NCBI RefSeq assembly: GCF_003286085.1 | Contig: NW_020825294.1 | Span: forward strand, 13,848,501-13,912,500 | DNA from: Drosophila persimilis | Taxonomy: Eukaryota > Arthropoda > Insecta > Diptera > Drosophilidae | Direction of reading: 5' to 3' | Length of the DNA: 64,000 bases | Part shown: piece by piece, positions 1-9,023 of the stretch | Numbering within the stretch: position 1 is the first letter of the stretch | Layout: each line of letters opens with the position of its first letter | The notes under the pieces: generated by a model | Seen by the model: only the letters and a program-made list of their open reading frames with translations | The model's database searches: none | Told to the model about the DNA's origin: nothing | Made by a program: the position numbers and the translations under genes

Positions 1-771
1 TGGCGAAAGAAGGAGACTGCTACAATCGATCATTATCGACTGCTGACCGTGACGTATGGTTTAGCTTCTTCACCGTTCTTGGCTGTTCGAGTTCTCAAGC
101 AGATCGCGCAAGATCATGCCGATTTGTATCCGAAGGCTGCTGCTGTGCTTGTACGAGACGCTTACGTGGATGATATTCCTACTGGTTGCGATAATATCGA
201 CGATCTCATTGCACTCAAAGATGAATTAATTTTGCTATTGAGCCAAGCTCAATTTAAACTTCGAAAATGGAGCTCAAACTGTTGGTCACTACTCAATTTG
301 CTGCGAAGGGACATTTGTGAGTATCCACTTGAAGCCCTAGAGGGAGATAGCACAACTCAATATGTCAAGGTTCTTGGAATACGCTGGGACCCGACTATGG
401 ACGAGCTTTCCTTCAAATTGACCATTCCTGACGCTACAAGGGTTCTGACAAAACGGATTTCGCTGTCTGAGCTTGCCAAGATCTACAATCCACTGGGGTT
501 GCTTGCCCCCACAACTGTATTTCTAAACGTTCTCTTTCAAGATAGTTGGCTGAGCTCGGTCGAATGGAACGAATCACTACCCGCGCAGCTATGCGCACGG
601 TGGCAACAGTTTGTAGCTGAAGTTCATTTACTGGAAAGCTGTCGCATACCTCGCTACCTATCCCCGCCACTTCAAGCAACGGAGCTGCATGGATTCGCCG
701 TTGCTTCATCTCATCCCACGGCTCGAATTGAATGCCGCCCATCTTCTGTCGAAATTGATGTCTTTGGTTAA
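1..771 (+). pseudogene. BEL-1 reverse transcriptase fragment
   Basis: Pao-type reverse transcriptase copying retrotransposon RNA into DNA. Reading is open from the window edge. GLASSPFLAVRVLKQIA is the block before the active site, and AYVDDIPTG contains the YVDD catalytic aspartates. LGIRWDPTMDELSF and ISLSELAKIYNPLGLLAP are the thumb and start of the Pao A17-like region. The frame is lost just after LHGFAVASS, where RNase H should begin. The 5' half of the RT lies outside the window. Confidence 0.88.
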
Positions 772-1266
772 GCAAGCTCTAACTATTCTAACCCCCACGG
801 ACTTGGAACACTTATGTTTGTAGTCGCACTGCTGAGATTCTGGAAGCTTGCCCACGTAGCTGCTGGCAATACATTCGCACTGAGGACAATCCCGCGGACT
901 TCTACCAAAGGATCTGGTAGAAAATCAAGTGTGGTGGAATGGAACACCGTGGCTTTCCCAATCACATCGCACTTGGCCACCTGCTAAGGAAAAGTTCGCA
1001 CTGTCGACTGTGGACGCTGAGCGGATGGAAGTAAAGGTCAAGCCCCAAGTTAATCTACACATTTCCGATGAAGGAAATGATCTTAATTGTATGATCAACA
1101 AGGCTTCCTCCTGGTCACATCTCTTGCGGATAATTAGCTATTGCTTTCGTTTCGTACATCGATTTCGTTGCAAGGACCGCCTGGCATCGTTTTTATCGCT
1201 CTAGGGTAATCAAACTTGTCCAGATGGAGTTCTTCCAAGTGGAATACAAATAGCTGAGCACTGGAC
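772..1266 (+). pseudogene. BEL-1 RNase H to integrase linker, broken
   Basis: Degenerate continuation of pol. Pieces typical of the BEL RNase H-integrase connection can be read in shifting frames: AEILEACP, EDNPADF, then VENQVWWNGTPWLSQSHRTWPP near 920-985. Several frameshifts are needed to connect them, and the RNase H core between 740 and 800 is mostly missing. Confidence 0.7.
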
Positions 1267-1960
1267 ATGGCTGATCTTCCCGCCTTTCGCGATCAGCCCA
1301 CCCGCTGCTTAATACATTCTGGATTGGATTACGCTGGACCAGTTACCCTTAAGACATCAGCAGGTCGGACACCGAAGATTGGCAAAGCTTGGTTTGCCAT
1401 CTTTGCTTGTCTGTCTACCAAAGCAATTCATATCGAGCTCGTCAGTGATTTGACGACTCCTGCGTTTATCGCCGCCTTCAAACGGTTTTGGTCTCGACGT
1501 GGCACAACATTCCATGGAGCCAGAAAGGAACTAACGGAGATGCAACGGATAGCTGTATCTCAAACACAGAACGAGGAAATTGATAATTTTCTGACGAGTC
1601 AGGAAATCAACTGGCACTTCATTCCGCCGTCTGCCCTGCATTTTGGAGGTCTTTGGGAGACAGGCGGACGATCTATCAAACTCCAACTTAACCGAGAAAT
1701 TGGTAGCAGTGCGCTGACTATCGAGGACTATTCAACAATTTGAACCCAGATTGAAGGTTTACTCAAATCTCGCCCACTGTGCGCACCCAGCGATCACAGC
1801 TTGGATCCCCTTACCCCCGCTCATTTTCTTACAGGTCAACTTCACATATCGGTGCCAGAGCCGTCCTTGTTAGACGTCAACATTAACAGACTGCAGCGTT
1901 GGAGACACCTGCAAGCCAAGTTTTAAGGATTCTGGAAACGTTGCAGTCTGGAATACCTTA
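1267..1960 (+). pseudogene. BEL-1 integrase fragment
   Basis: BEL/Pao integrase core, which would join the cDNA to the host chromosome. HSGLDYAGPVTLKT carries the first catalytic Asp, and ALHFGGLWETGGRSIK carries the catalytic Glu. The second Asp (usual SDNGT motif) is absent: RFWSRRGT runs straight into TFHGARKEL, so a short deletion removed it. Stops at about 1741 and 1924 interrupt the C-terminal part (LTPAHFLTGQLHISVPEPS). Inactive. Confidence 0.88.
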
Positions 1961-1962
1961 GG

Positions 1963-2790
1963 TTATGTTGAGGCGGCTGCCGGGCTCGCTCGGAGCCTGT
2001 CACACTTAGGCCGGTTTCGGCCCGTTGTGATACCGCATAGGATCATTCCTTCCTGCGCTGTGAGACTTCCTGTCAGCAATTATCCCATCCAGATGGACAT
2101 CTCTGAAATGTCGTGTAGAAAGGCTGAGCCCAAGTGCTGTAGCTGTAGGAGAAAAACAGGTGTTCCACTGTCTCCTCCTCTTCCCCGTCTCTACAGCTGC
2201 GACCAAAATCATTATGTGGGACCCCCAGCCTGTTAGCGTGGGTACCTATTAGCCAGTGTTTCGTGAGGGAACGTATGACTACGCTGCACCTTTTCCTGCT
2301 TAGCTTGCAGAGCTCGGAGGTGCGCTTCTTGTCCATGGTCGGCCATATTTGCCGAGTTAAGCGACATCGTGGCACTATTTGACACATATCGTTTGTTAGT
2401 CGCTTGTATTGATCTTTTATAATAAGCTTACAGGTAGCCATTGGCATACAGATATCCTCCTGGTCTTGGAAAAGGGGGATTGTAGTGCGAGATCTGGCCA
2501 GCTCGTCCGCTATACAGTTGCCATCGATGTCCCGGTGACCCGGGACCCAAATCAGGCTAATAGCAAATTGCTGAGCCATCTCGTGCAGAGATTTGCGGCA
2601 GTCTGCCACGGTGGCCGAGTTCGACGAACTCGTACTTAGCGATTTGATCGCAGCCTGGCAATCGCTATAAATGTTTAGCTTTGTTACCGTAACGGGAACC
2701 GCTTGTAGGCAGTCTAGAGCCTCCCTGATTGCTATGACTTCCGCTTGAAAGACGCTGCAGTGATCTGGGAGCCTGAAGGAATGTCTCGTT
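1963..2790 (-). mobile_element. LOA-clade LINE fragment (LOA-C), RNase H end
   Basis: 5'-truncated fragment reading on the minus strand. It keeps RNase H and the C-terminal tail with CR-DGEEEETVEHLF, matching the LOA copies at 19.6-22.4 kb and 58.4-60 kb but clearly diverged from them. It abuts BEL-1 on one side and repeat R1 on the other. No target duplication was identified. Confidence 0.85.
2073..2790 (-). pseudogene. LOA-C RNase H domain
   Basis: RNase H of a LOA-clade LINE, which removes RNA from the RNA/DNA hybrid. Visible: HSFRLPDHCSVFQAEVIAI with the Glu, NIYSDCQAAIKSL with the second Asp, and WVPGHRDIDGNCIADELA with the His and last Asp. The tail HWLIGTHANRLG is shared with the other LOA copies. 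The RT is missing upstream, so this is a dead 5'-truncated copy. Confidence 0.85.
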
Positions 2791-3031
2791 CTGTTTTGCC
2801 ACCAGCATGTTTTAGTGTATGGGTGCACATGCATTCTCACGTACTTTGCGTGTGTGTGTTTACTATTGCTGGCCGCTAGAACTGAAATTTGAGTTTGGTT
2901 CTTGTTTCGGGTCTTTTGATGGACTGACCTACCGCCACAAAATAAATGAAGAATGGGCAGGGGGTGGGGGTATGGTCCACTAGGGCGCGGGAAACAAAAT
3001 AAAAGCTGTTATTTGTTTGATTTATACCACA
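2791..3031. repeat. Unclassified repeat R1
   Basis: About 240 bp, closely matched in the same orientation by 25151-25392 (R2). It begins near ttctgttttgcc and ends in tttgatttataccac. It contains a GGGGGTGGGGG stretch and two AATAAA-like motifs. No coding sequence. At R2 the Osvaldo-like LTR1 begins immediately after ataccac, so R1 shows the uninterrupted site. Confidence 0.75.
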
Positions 3032-3205
3032 AAATATAAAATATTACAATAATATAATTACACATTTATTTCCTTATTTTAAACAGGTTGATTATAAATT
3101 ATAAAAATTATGCAAACGCCGTCGGTTCTCGACTATATATAATAATATAATTGCACATTTATTTCCTTATCTTAAGCAGGTTGATTATAAATTATACAAA
3201 TTATA
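3032..3205. repeat. AT-rich direct duplication
   Basis: Two copies of a roughly 67-bp AT-rich segment (about 3045-3111 and 3139-3205), each reading caca-TTTATTTCCTTAT and then caggttgattataaattat. The offset is about 94 bp. No coding content. Confidence 0.8.
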
Positions 3206-4260
3206 ATTAAAAAAATTATATCCGCGATAGCGGAAAGTTAAGCAACCGGCGAAATACGAACGGAGAAAAAGGAGGAAAATCGCTCAAATCCTACCTAAAC
3301 GTGCCGTATGCCAAATTAAGTTAACAAGGCCCAATTAAGATCCGCAGTGTACATAGTGAAGGAAAGTGTTAGTGTGTGGTTGGAATTCACAACTCAGAGC
3401 TGCAAGGGTAATGCCCAAAAAAAAAAAATAAAGTGGGCGAGCGGAGCCAAAGGTGATGCGCGCATAGGCAGAGAGTGAAAGCGGGGTAGAGAGAGAACAC
3501 AGAAGCAGCAAAGGCAGAGCCCAATAGGAGAGCGAGCGAGCTATAAAAACGCTCACCAGCAACGGAGCCGAAGGGGGCTGGCGATAAGCCGAGAGAAGTA
3601 GCATAAGTTAACATAAGAGTAAGTAGAATAGTACCGAGCAGCAGAACAGCTATTTAAGTTTACATATATATAGTGAAATATCCGCAACTCGATTTTAAGT
3701 TTTTTAACAAAGACTTTTATTTTACAACTTAAATATCTTTATGTCACAAGATTTAAATGAATTCCCCGACTTGACTTTGGGTCTGCTTGTCTCAAACGGA
3801 ACTGATCTCTCTGATGCTGGCTAGTTTCCATGAGCCCTTCTCTTGGAACTCCCGACTCTGGCTTCGGGCGTTGCTTTCCTCGGCTGCATCTTCGTGTCGG
3901 TGGCGTACGTGCCTGGATCGATATTTGGGGTTGCGTCGGCTTTAATGAAAGTCATCCACTGCTGCCGATCGGCGTTGCATTACATGACGGAGCTAGGAAT
4001 GTGATACTCCTTGGTTTTATGTCTAGCTTTGATTGGTCCTCATGAGTGGCGTGATTCTAAGGAATCGATTTCTCGAGAGTGGCGTGATTTTAATGTTGAT
4101 GAAACAATGGGGTCCATTGTTTATATTATGGGGGGCCCTAGCTTGGAGTATGGGAAGAAACAATAATAATACACCCGAACCCAAAATACCATATTAACTA
4201 CAGTTTTGCAGCAACCATCAGAAAGCGCTTTCGACGGTGGATCCGCAGTAAAAGTGAGTG
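3206..4260. other. Unassigned noncoding stretch, possibly LTR-derived
   Basis: No recognisable protein. Purine-rich sequence (3390-3560) includes TATAAAAA at about 3542, as in a retrotransposon LTR promoter, but no LTR ends or partner copy are visible. A 9-bp-arm palindrome AAACAATGG-ggt-CCATTGTTT lies at 4102-4122, and gagtggcgtgatt occurs twice near 4043 and 4077. Confidence 0.4.
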
Positions 4261-4405
4261 TGTTTACTAGGTGTTTGATCACAATCATTTGGGCATGGAA
4301 GAAATTGTCCATGGGTGTTCCGACCAAATTGCCTTACCGTTTCGTAGCCCGTAAGAATCAACATTTATATTCTACCTTTAAATTTTAATCTTTACTATTG
4401 CACAT
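4261..4405. repeat. Repeat X1 (start of duplication unit 1)
   Basis: 145 bp beginning tttactaggtgtttgatcac, nearly identical to 7447-7591 (X2) in the same orientation. Both are followed downstream by the same Tc1-like sequence, so they mark the left edge of a direct segmental duplication. No protein recognised. Confidence 0.85.
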
Positions 4406-4671
4406 TTATTCAAATACTAGTTTATAAGTTTACCTGATACTAGCTCAAGGGAACCAGGCCCAGGTAGCCTATGGGAGGGAACATATACCCCGTATTTTTA
4501 TGTCTAATTTAGTTCCAATAAATATCATTATAATGTTTAACTAAACCCTTCTTATGATCTCCCCTTCCAAGCCCCTGTAGCGCGTGTCGGCACACCAAGG
4601 GGTCATGGCCGACAGATAGATGCATGGAATGGCATGACCAAGGTAGGGTGGGCAAGGGGTCCTCGAAACAG
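4406..4671. other. Unassigned sequence between X1 and Tc1
   Basis: No gene. Compared with unit 2 (7592-7598 joined to 16078), this copy holds two extra stretches flanking a shared ataccccgtattt, so unit 2 has lost, or unit 1 gained, roughly 84 and 170 bp. The insertion site of BEL-3 (CCCGT) is the homologue of about 4492-4496. Confidence 0.6.
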
Positions 4672-5838
4672 CTGAGGATCGTCCGTCTGTTTTTTAGGTA
4701 ATCGTCCGTGTTATGTGGTCATTTGTAGTGAACTCTGTCCGGTGAAGTGTATGGCTTGTTTTTTTTGCACGTTAAATTTAAAATAAAGAAAGTAAAGGGC
4801 CTCGGACTATGACAATAAAACAACTCCACCCCCTTGCCGACGAGCCAGCAGCCGGAAACAATACGTGCCGGTCATAGCCGAGTAATACCATCTCGCCCAA
4901 GTACTCGTTACCCATTACAGAACCTCTACGATAAAAACCCATTTAGTTCGCCAAACTTCACTTAAATAAGCCAGATTCTTTTTGGGAGAATGTTATATTT
5001 AGTGATGAGTCTAAATATAATATATTCGGACATGATGGACGATCCAAAGTATGGAGAAAGGAGAATCAAGCCATGAAAGAGAAAAACCTCATCCCAACAG
5101 TGAAGCATGGCGATGGAAATGTAATGGTTTGGGGGTGTATAGCATCAGCTGGACCTGGGCAAATGGTGTTTATTGAGACCCAGATGGACAAACACATCTA
5201 CAAGAAAATTTTGAATGACAATTTAATGCCGAGTGTTGAAAAATTGGTTCTTGAAGCGAAGAATTTCTTGTTTCAACAAGACAATGACCACAAACATACC
5301 TCGTATTTGGTTCAAGAATGGCTGTTGTATCAGTGCAAGCAGTTAAAAACGCCGCCGCAGTCACCAGATCTGATCCCCATAGAGCATGTTTGGGATTTGC
5401 TAGAAAAAAAATTGGGAAACATAAAATTTCCTCCAAGGAAACCCTTAAAACGGTTCTGATGACGGAATGGGAGAGAATTAATCCAAATGAAACCAATCAT
5501 TTGGTAAAAAGTATTCCCCGACGTCTAAAAGCTGTTATTGAAGCTAAGGGCGGCCCCACCAAATATTGAAATCAGAAAAAATTGGGGACAATAAGTTTTT
5601 TTTCGTAAAAATTAAAAAGTGTCCGAATAATTGTTGTGCGTAATACTTTTTGATACTTTTAATTTTTTTGGATATGCCAAAGGTTTTTTTGTTTTTTAGA
5701 TTTAAAATTAGTAGTAGTAATATGTAATATCCATGTTCATAATGAAATACAAATTGTTTGTCAAACTTAAATACTTTTCAAGTTATTAATGAAAAAAGTT
5801 GACATAGACGAGTGTCCGAATAAATGTTGTGCTGACTG
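4672..5838 (+). mobile_element. Tc1-like DNA transposon, copy 1 (5' decayed)
   Basis: Tc1/mariner-type cut-and-paste transposon remnant. The 3' end is clear: the sequence finishes gttgtgctgactg and is followed by the TA target dinucleotide at 5839-5840. The transposase is broken (next entry) and the 5' terminal repeat is not identified, so the left limit is the start of homology with copy 2. About 1.05 kb matches 16081-17137 almost base for base, including the transposase frameshift. Confidence 0.8.
4978..5569 (+). pseudogene. Tc1-like transposase, frameshifted
   Basis: DDE transposase C-terminal two thirds. FWENVIFSDESKYNIFG has the first catalytic Asp, FLFQQDNDHKHTSYL the second, and QSPDLIPIEHVWDLLE the Glu. 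Counting from the first D of QQDND to the E gives 33 intervening residues rather than the usual 34. An A-run near 5402-5409 shifts the frame after DLLEKK; the real C-terminus continues in the next frame to ...KGGPTKY and stops at 5569. The N-terminal DNA-binding domain is missing. Copy 2 has the same frameshift. Inactive. Confidence 0.9.
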
Positions 5839-5840
5839 TA

Positions 5841-5965
5841 TATTCTCTTTTTATAGAAATAAATATATATATTTGTGCATATTTATTTTAGTATACATAT
5901 GTATATATATTTTTTCTTATATTATATATTTAGATGCATCATTGTTTTGCATAATTTTCCGTCCA
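5841..5965. repeat. AT-rich joint shared with 53773-53897
   Basis: About 125 bp of AT-rich sequence between the Tc1 end and the truncated Osvaldo-like LTR. Its reverse complement lies at 53773-53897 between the same two neighbours. Sharing both junctions shows the two loci are duplicates rather than independent insertions. Confidence 0.85.
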
Positions 5966-7446
5966 GGAGCGGACGTATCATGGGACGTGGCGGTTGGTCC
6001 CACCGAGAGCACTCCGGTTATCGCCGAATAGCGCCTTCAGAACCCCCACCGAACTCGGGATCAATGCGGGGGCCTTTGCTATGCGATAATACCGACAGGT
6101 GTCACCGAGAGTACCTAGGCTACCGCCGGGACCCTGCCGGCCTAAGAATTACTACGACGCGGAAAGAGGAACTTTGCTATGCGGAAATACCGACAAGTAT
6201 CGCCGAGAGTACCTAGGCTATCGCCGAACAGCGACCTCAGGATCCTGTCGGGCTACGAACTACTGGATGGAATCACACAGACTCGGGCAAGAGGTGGGAG
6301 GAAGGGCAGAGAAGATGAAGCCTCGGGCCTCCAGGTTACCTAGTGTATAGATTGTTGGTGGTCGGGCTATGTTTCTGTTATATTACATTTCACTTTATTC
6401 CTTCTTGGTTCCCTACCTATCGCACCGCTCAGCAGCCCGTATGCACGTCTAGAGACTCGCTTACCCCTGAACTCCCACGCTTGTATTCGTCGTAAACCTC
6501 TTCTTCTCCGTGGGTGCAGCGTAGATGCAGGATCTCCTCCGTGTCACTGGTCGCGTTGGCGTGGATCTGGTCCGCCACGTGTCTTACTTTTCGCGTCTAC
6601 GCTGCGCCGGTGACTTTCGTCTCTCTGTCTCGCTGCTAGCGTAATAACGTAATCTCGAGTCCGTCCAATGTGAAAATGACGACGAACTGATGGGTGAAAA
6701 AAAATGTGGGTGGAGCGAAGAGTGACGGTGACGGTCCGGCTGCTAATCTTTATGCGGAAGCAAGTGCCGTCATGGACCTCCAGTCGCCGGACTCCCAGTC
6801 GGTAGGCGCGATCGCGTAAGAACACGGTGATGTTGGATATGAGGTCCCGGGGCAACTGTCGACCTGTCGCGCTGGTACGCCATTCGGGGGAAGCCTCTGC
6901 CCATTCCGGGTCGTCCTGCACCGCGGCTACCGTAGGGTGGAGTCGGAGGATCTGCAGCAGGTCGGCCATTTCGCCATACTCCAGCGGAAGGCTCTCTTCG
7001 GAGTCGAAGTCAACGACTCCCTCATCGGGACGTTGTGGGGGTAGTCCGGCGTGGGCGGCTACGAGGGGAGGCGGGACGTCATCTGACCCTGACGGGTTGG
7101 CTGGTGCCCACTGCTGGTTCGCCTGGGGCGCGAAGCTCAGGCTCATGAGGGACCCGGAATCGGACCCTCCGTCGTAGCGTTGGGGTCCTACTTCCCCGCC
7201 TGTATCGCTTGCGTGGGACACGTCGGAGTAGTGTGGTCCAGCACCGTCCCCGGATTCGTCCTCGTGGTGTACTGCTGGAGGGGTGGCTGCCCGACCTTGA
7301 CCGGCCAGGTTCCACTCGGCCCAAAGGGGCGAGTCCCATTCGTTCCCGCGAGCCAGTGGGTGTCTGTTCCCTTCGTCCTGCAGCGTGGACGCCAGGCTTT
7401 GAGTGACGCGTATTATTGTCTCGTGCTCGTCGGTGTCCGTTGAGTT
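5966..7446 (-). mobile_element. Osvaldo-like 3' fragment (unit 1)
   Basis: Minus-strand 3' part of the Osvaldo/Ulysses-clade element described at 25393-53772: the end of ORF3a, ORF3b, and an LTR truncated at 5966. The LTR lacks its first bases, the polypurine tract and about 550 bp, exactly as in LTR2 (42926-44530), yet it is cut at the same base as LTR3 (53772). Only part of the 91-111-bp LTR repeat array remains (about 5975-6330). A further deletion of roughly 180 bp lies near 6590. Confidence 0.85.
6600..7443 (-). pseudogene. Osvaldo-like ORF3a tail and ORF3b (unit 1)
   Basis: Third copy of the two unknown ORFs found after integrase in the tandem elements. ORF3b residues GGSDSGSLMSLSFAP, ESLPLEYGEMADLLQIL and RDLISNITVFLRDRAYRL are conserved with 42419-43117 and 51389-51925. 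Its frame runs on into LTR sequence because the normal stop, supplied by the LTR start, is deleted. Only the last part of ORF3a is present before the duplication junction at 7446. Function unknown. Confidence 0.7.
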
Positions 7447-7591
7447 TGTTTACTAGGTGTTTGATCACAATCATTTGGGCATGGAAGAAATTGTCCATGG
7501 GTGTTCCGACCAAATTGCCTTACCGTTTCGTAGCCCGTAAGAATCAACATTTATATTCTACCTTTAAATTTTAATCTTTACCATTGCACAT
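7447..7591. repeat. Repeat X2 (start of duplication unit 2)
   Basis: Second copy of X1 (4261-4405). The join at 7446/7447, where ORF3a sequence changes abruptly to X, is the tandem-duplication junction. Confidence 0.85.
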
Positions 7592-7593
7592 AC

Positions 7594-7598
7594 CCCGT
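7594..7598. repeat. BEL-3 target-site duplication, left copy
   Basis: CCCGT, repeated at 16073-16077 directly outside the other LTR. Confidence 0.92.
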
Positions 7599-7945
7599 TG
7601 TTTGTAGGAGGGCGGATCACCGGAGCGAGATGCCAGCGATGAGTGGGAAAATATCCAAAGGAAAAGACAGATTCGGTTTCAATAAATGTATTCCATGTAT
7701 TTGCGTATAGGTGTGTGAATTGTAGACGCGCGTATGTGCGACGGCAGCTTGTAACGGGGTGGAAAACGTAACTGACTCTCTATGCCTTATTATCTATGCT
7801 TTATGCTGCCTTTATGCTGCGGTGAGCGCCGTGTGGATCGTGGATTGTGGATCCGAGCGCCCCTCCGAGCGCGCGAGCGCGAGCCGGGACCGAGGCGCGC
7901 GGAGCCGGCACAGTGAGCGGAAACTGTCTATTGCTGGCCTGAACA
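7599..7945 (-). repeat. BEL-3 3' LTR
   Basis: 347 bp, TG...CA on both strands. It is identical to the 5' LTR except for two substitutions (gtgtggatcg versus gtgtgaatcg; cagtgagcgg versus cagtgcgcgg). Confidence 0.93.
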
Positions 7946-7963
7946 TCCTCCCCCCCCCTTGCA
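7946..7963 (-). promoter_or_regulatory. BEL-3 polypurine tract
   Basis: On the minus strand, CTGCAAGGGGGGGGAGGA directly precedes the 3' LTR. It is the expected primer for plus-strand DNA synthesis. Confidence 0.85.
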
Positions 7964-7988
7964 GGATTGCAAAGTATAATGGGGTGGC

Positions 7989-8936
7989 CTATGGCTGGGT
8001 GCACGCCCCCGACACGATCCATCCAAAAACAGTGCTCTGGGCCACCGGCAGGCCGTCCTCACGCGCAAGGAACCCGGGCTGGATCACCTTCGGGTAGACA
8101 TCTGCTCCCAAGATGAGCGAGATTGTCGCCGGTCGATGGAATTGTTCATCGGCAAGCCTCAGGTCACCGAAACGCGCCCGCACGGAATCGCTCAGCTGTC
8201 GGATAGGCGTGCGGATGCGCACACGGGGCTCGACCTTGAGCATCGTTTCCAACTGGAAGTCGCCCATTTTGGCGCGGATCACCGCCGTACACACTTTCTC
8301 GTCCCCCACACAAGTGGTGGGCAACTTAAAGGCGCTGGCCAAGGAGTCGTCAATACAGCTCACCGGCGTGCATGGGTCGATGAGCGCCGCCGTCTCGAAG
8401 TTTTTGGAACCCGTATCCAAGACCACCAGCGCCGTCGGGAGTATGATGAGGCTTCTATGTTGTAGAAGTGAGTCGACGGATGGTGCCGGGGGCCCTGCCA
8501 CGGGGCGGCTCACGGGGAGACGCGGGCGGCGGTCGGCGTGGGCCGACGTGGATGGCGACGATGCAGCCGAGGCTGAGCGGGCTGGACGCCGAGGTCGGCG
8601 TTTGACGTGGGGCGCTGTAGATGGCGACGATGCTCCTGAGGCCGAGCGGACTGGACGACGAGACGAGGGTATGTGGAGTAGAGTGTGGTGGTTTTTGCCA
8701 CACATCCGGCACAGCCCGCCACTGCGACAATCCTGGCCGGAGTGTTGGTGGGCCAGGCAGTTCCCGCAATATTTGTTAATGAGGACAGCTCGGAGTCTCT
8801 TCTCAGGGCTCAGGCGAAGGAAATGGTGACAGGTCCGTAGCGGATGAATTCCTCGGCAGACCCGGCAACGGTACGAGTTGATCCCTCGATCACGCCGGCT
8901 CTCCGTGGTGCGGCTGGCGCGGATCCGTGGGGCCAT
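7989..8936 (-). CDS. BEL-3 ORF3: second zinc-knuckle plus protease-like protein
   Basis: 315-residue ORF in the env position, starting at an ATG in good context (gac-ATG-G) 88 bp after the pol stop. Residues about 23-90 carry three cysteine knuckles (CRVCRGIHPLRTC, CGNCLAHQHSGQDC, CRMCGKNHHTLLH). Residues about 90-150 are a low-complexity Arg/Pro/Ser linker with an imperfect internal repeat. From about 160 there is a DUF1758/retropepsin-like fold: AALIDPCTPVSCID corresponds to the pol motif ARALIDPGSEATFI, and LILGADVYP...STVFGWIVSG corresponds to its end. The active-site-like motif is D-P-C, not D-P-G, so catalysis is doubtful. No signal peptide or membrane segment is seen, so it is not an envelope protein. 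It diverges strongly from the pol copy yet remains open in a young element, which suggests selection. Function unknown; an RNA-binding or capsid-assembly role is speculation. Confidence 0.85.
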   Translation of the reverse strand: MAPRIRASRTTESRRDRGINSYRCRVCRGIHPLRTCHHFLRLSPEKRLRAVLINKYCGNCLAHQHSGQDCRSGGLCRMCGKNHHTLLHIPSSRRPVRSASGASSPSTAPHVKRRPRRPARSASAASSPSTSAHADRRPRLPVSRPVAGPPAPSVDSLLQHRSLIILPTALVVLDTGSKNFETAALIDPCTPVSCIDDSLASAFKLPTTCVGDEKVCTAVIRAKMGDFQLETMLKVEPRVRIRTPIRQLSDSVRARFGDLRLADEQFHRPATISLILGADVYPKVIQPGFLAREDGLPVAQSTVFGWIVSGACTQP

Positions 8937-8953
8937 GTCTGGATGAGGATGGA

Positions 8954-8990
8954 ACTAGGATGGAATAGAGAAGTCGAAGAAGTATTAGTA
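8954..8990 (-). promoter_or_regulatory. Likely 3' splice site before BEL-3 ORF3
   Basis: Read on the minus strand: branch-point-like TACTAAT (8990-8984), then a pyrimidine-rich run, then CCTAG with AG at 8956-8955, 18 nt before the ORF3 ATG. Env ORFs of errantiviruses are expressed from spliced RNA, so a spliced ORF3 message is plausible. The donor was not identified. Confidence 0.5.
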
Positions 8991-9023
8991 CGGAGCTGTG
9001 AATGGGACAAGTGCACATTCACG

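Larger units (their letters stand above)
1..1962 (+). mobile_element. BEL/Pao retrotransposon remnant (BEL-1)
   Basis: Decayed internal part of a BEL/Pao element entering from the left edge. In order it carries reverse transcriptase with YVDD, a broken RNase H/linker stretch, and integrase. No LTR is visible. The right end is cut by a LOA-type LINE fragment near 1962. Frames shift at about 771 and 1205, and stops occur at about 1741 and 1924, so it is inactive. Confidence 0.9.

Noticed and set aside
4121..4327. Minus-strand ORF in X1 as a possible host exon
   Set aside because: Only the part inside X is conserved in X2, the frame differs beyond it, and no domain or splice structure is visible.
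5789..6031. Small ORF with a hydrophobic isoleucine/tyrosine segment
   Set aside because: It is the AT-rich joint between Tc1 and the LTR read by chance; the hydrophobicity comes from TAT/ATA repeats.
7759..8097. Plus-strand ORF through the BEL-3 3' LTR
   Set aside because: It overlaps LTR, PPT and the end of ORF3 in antisense; no domain.
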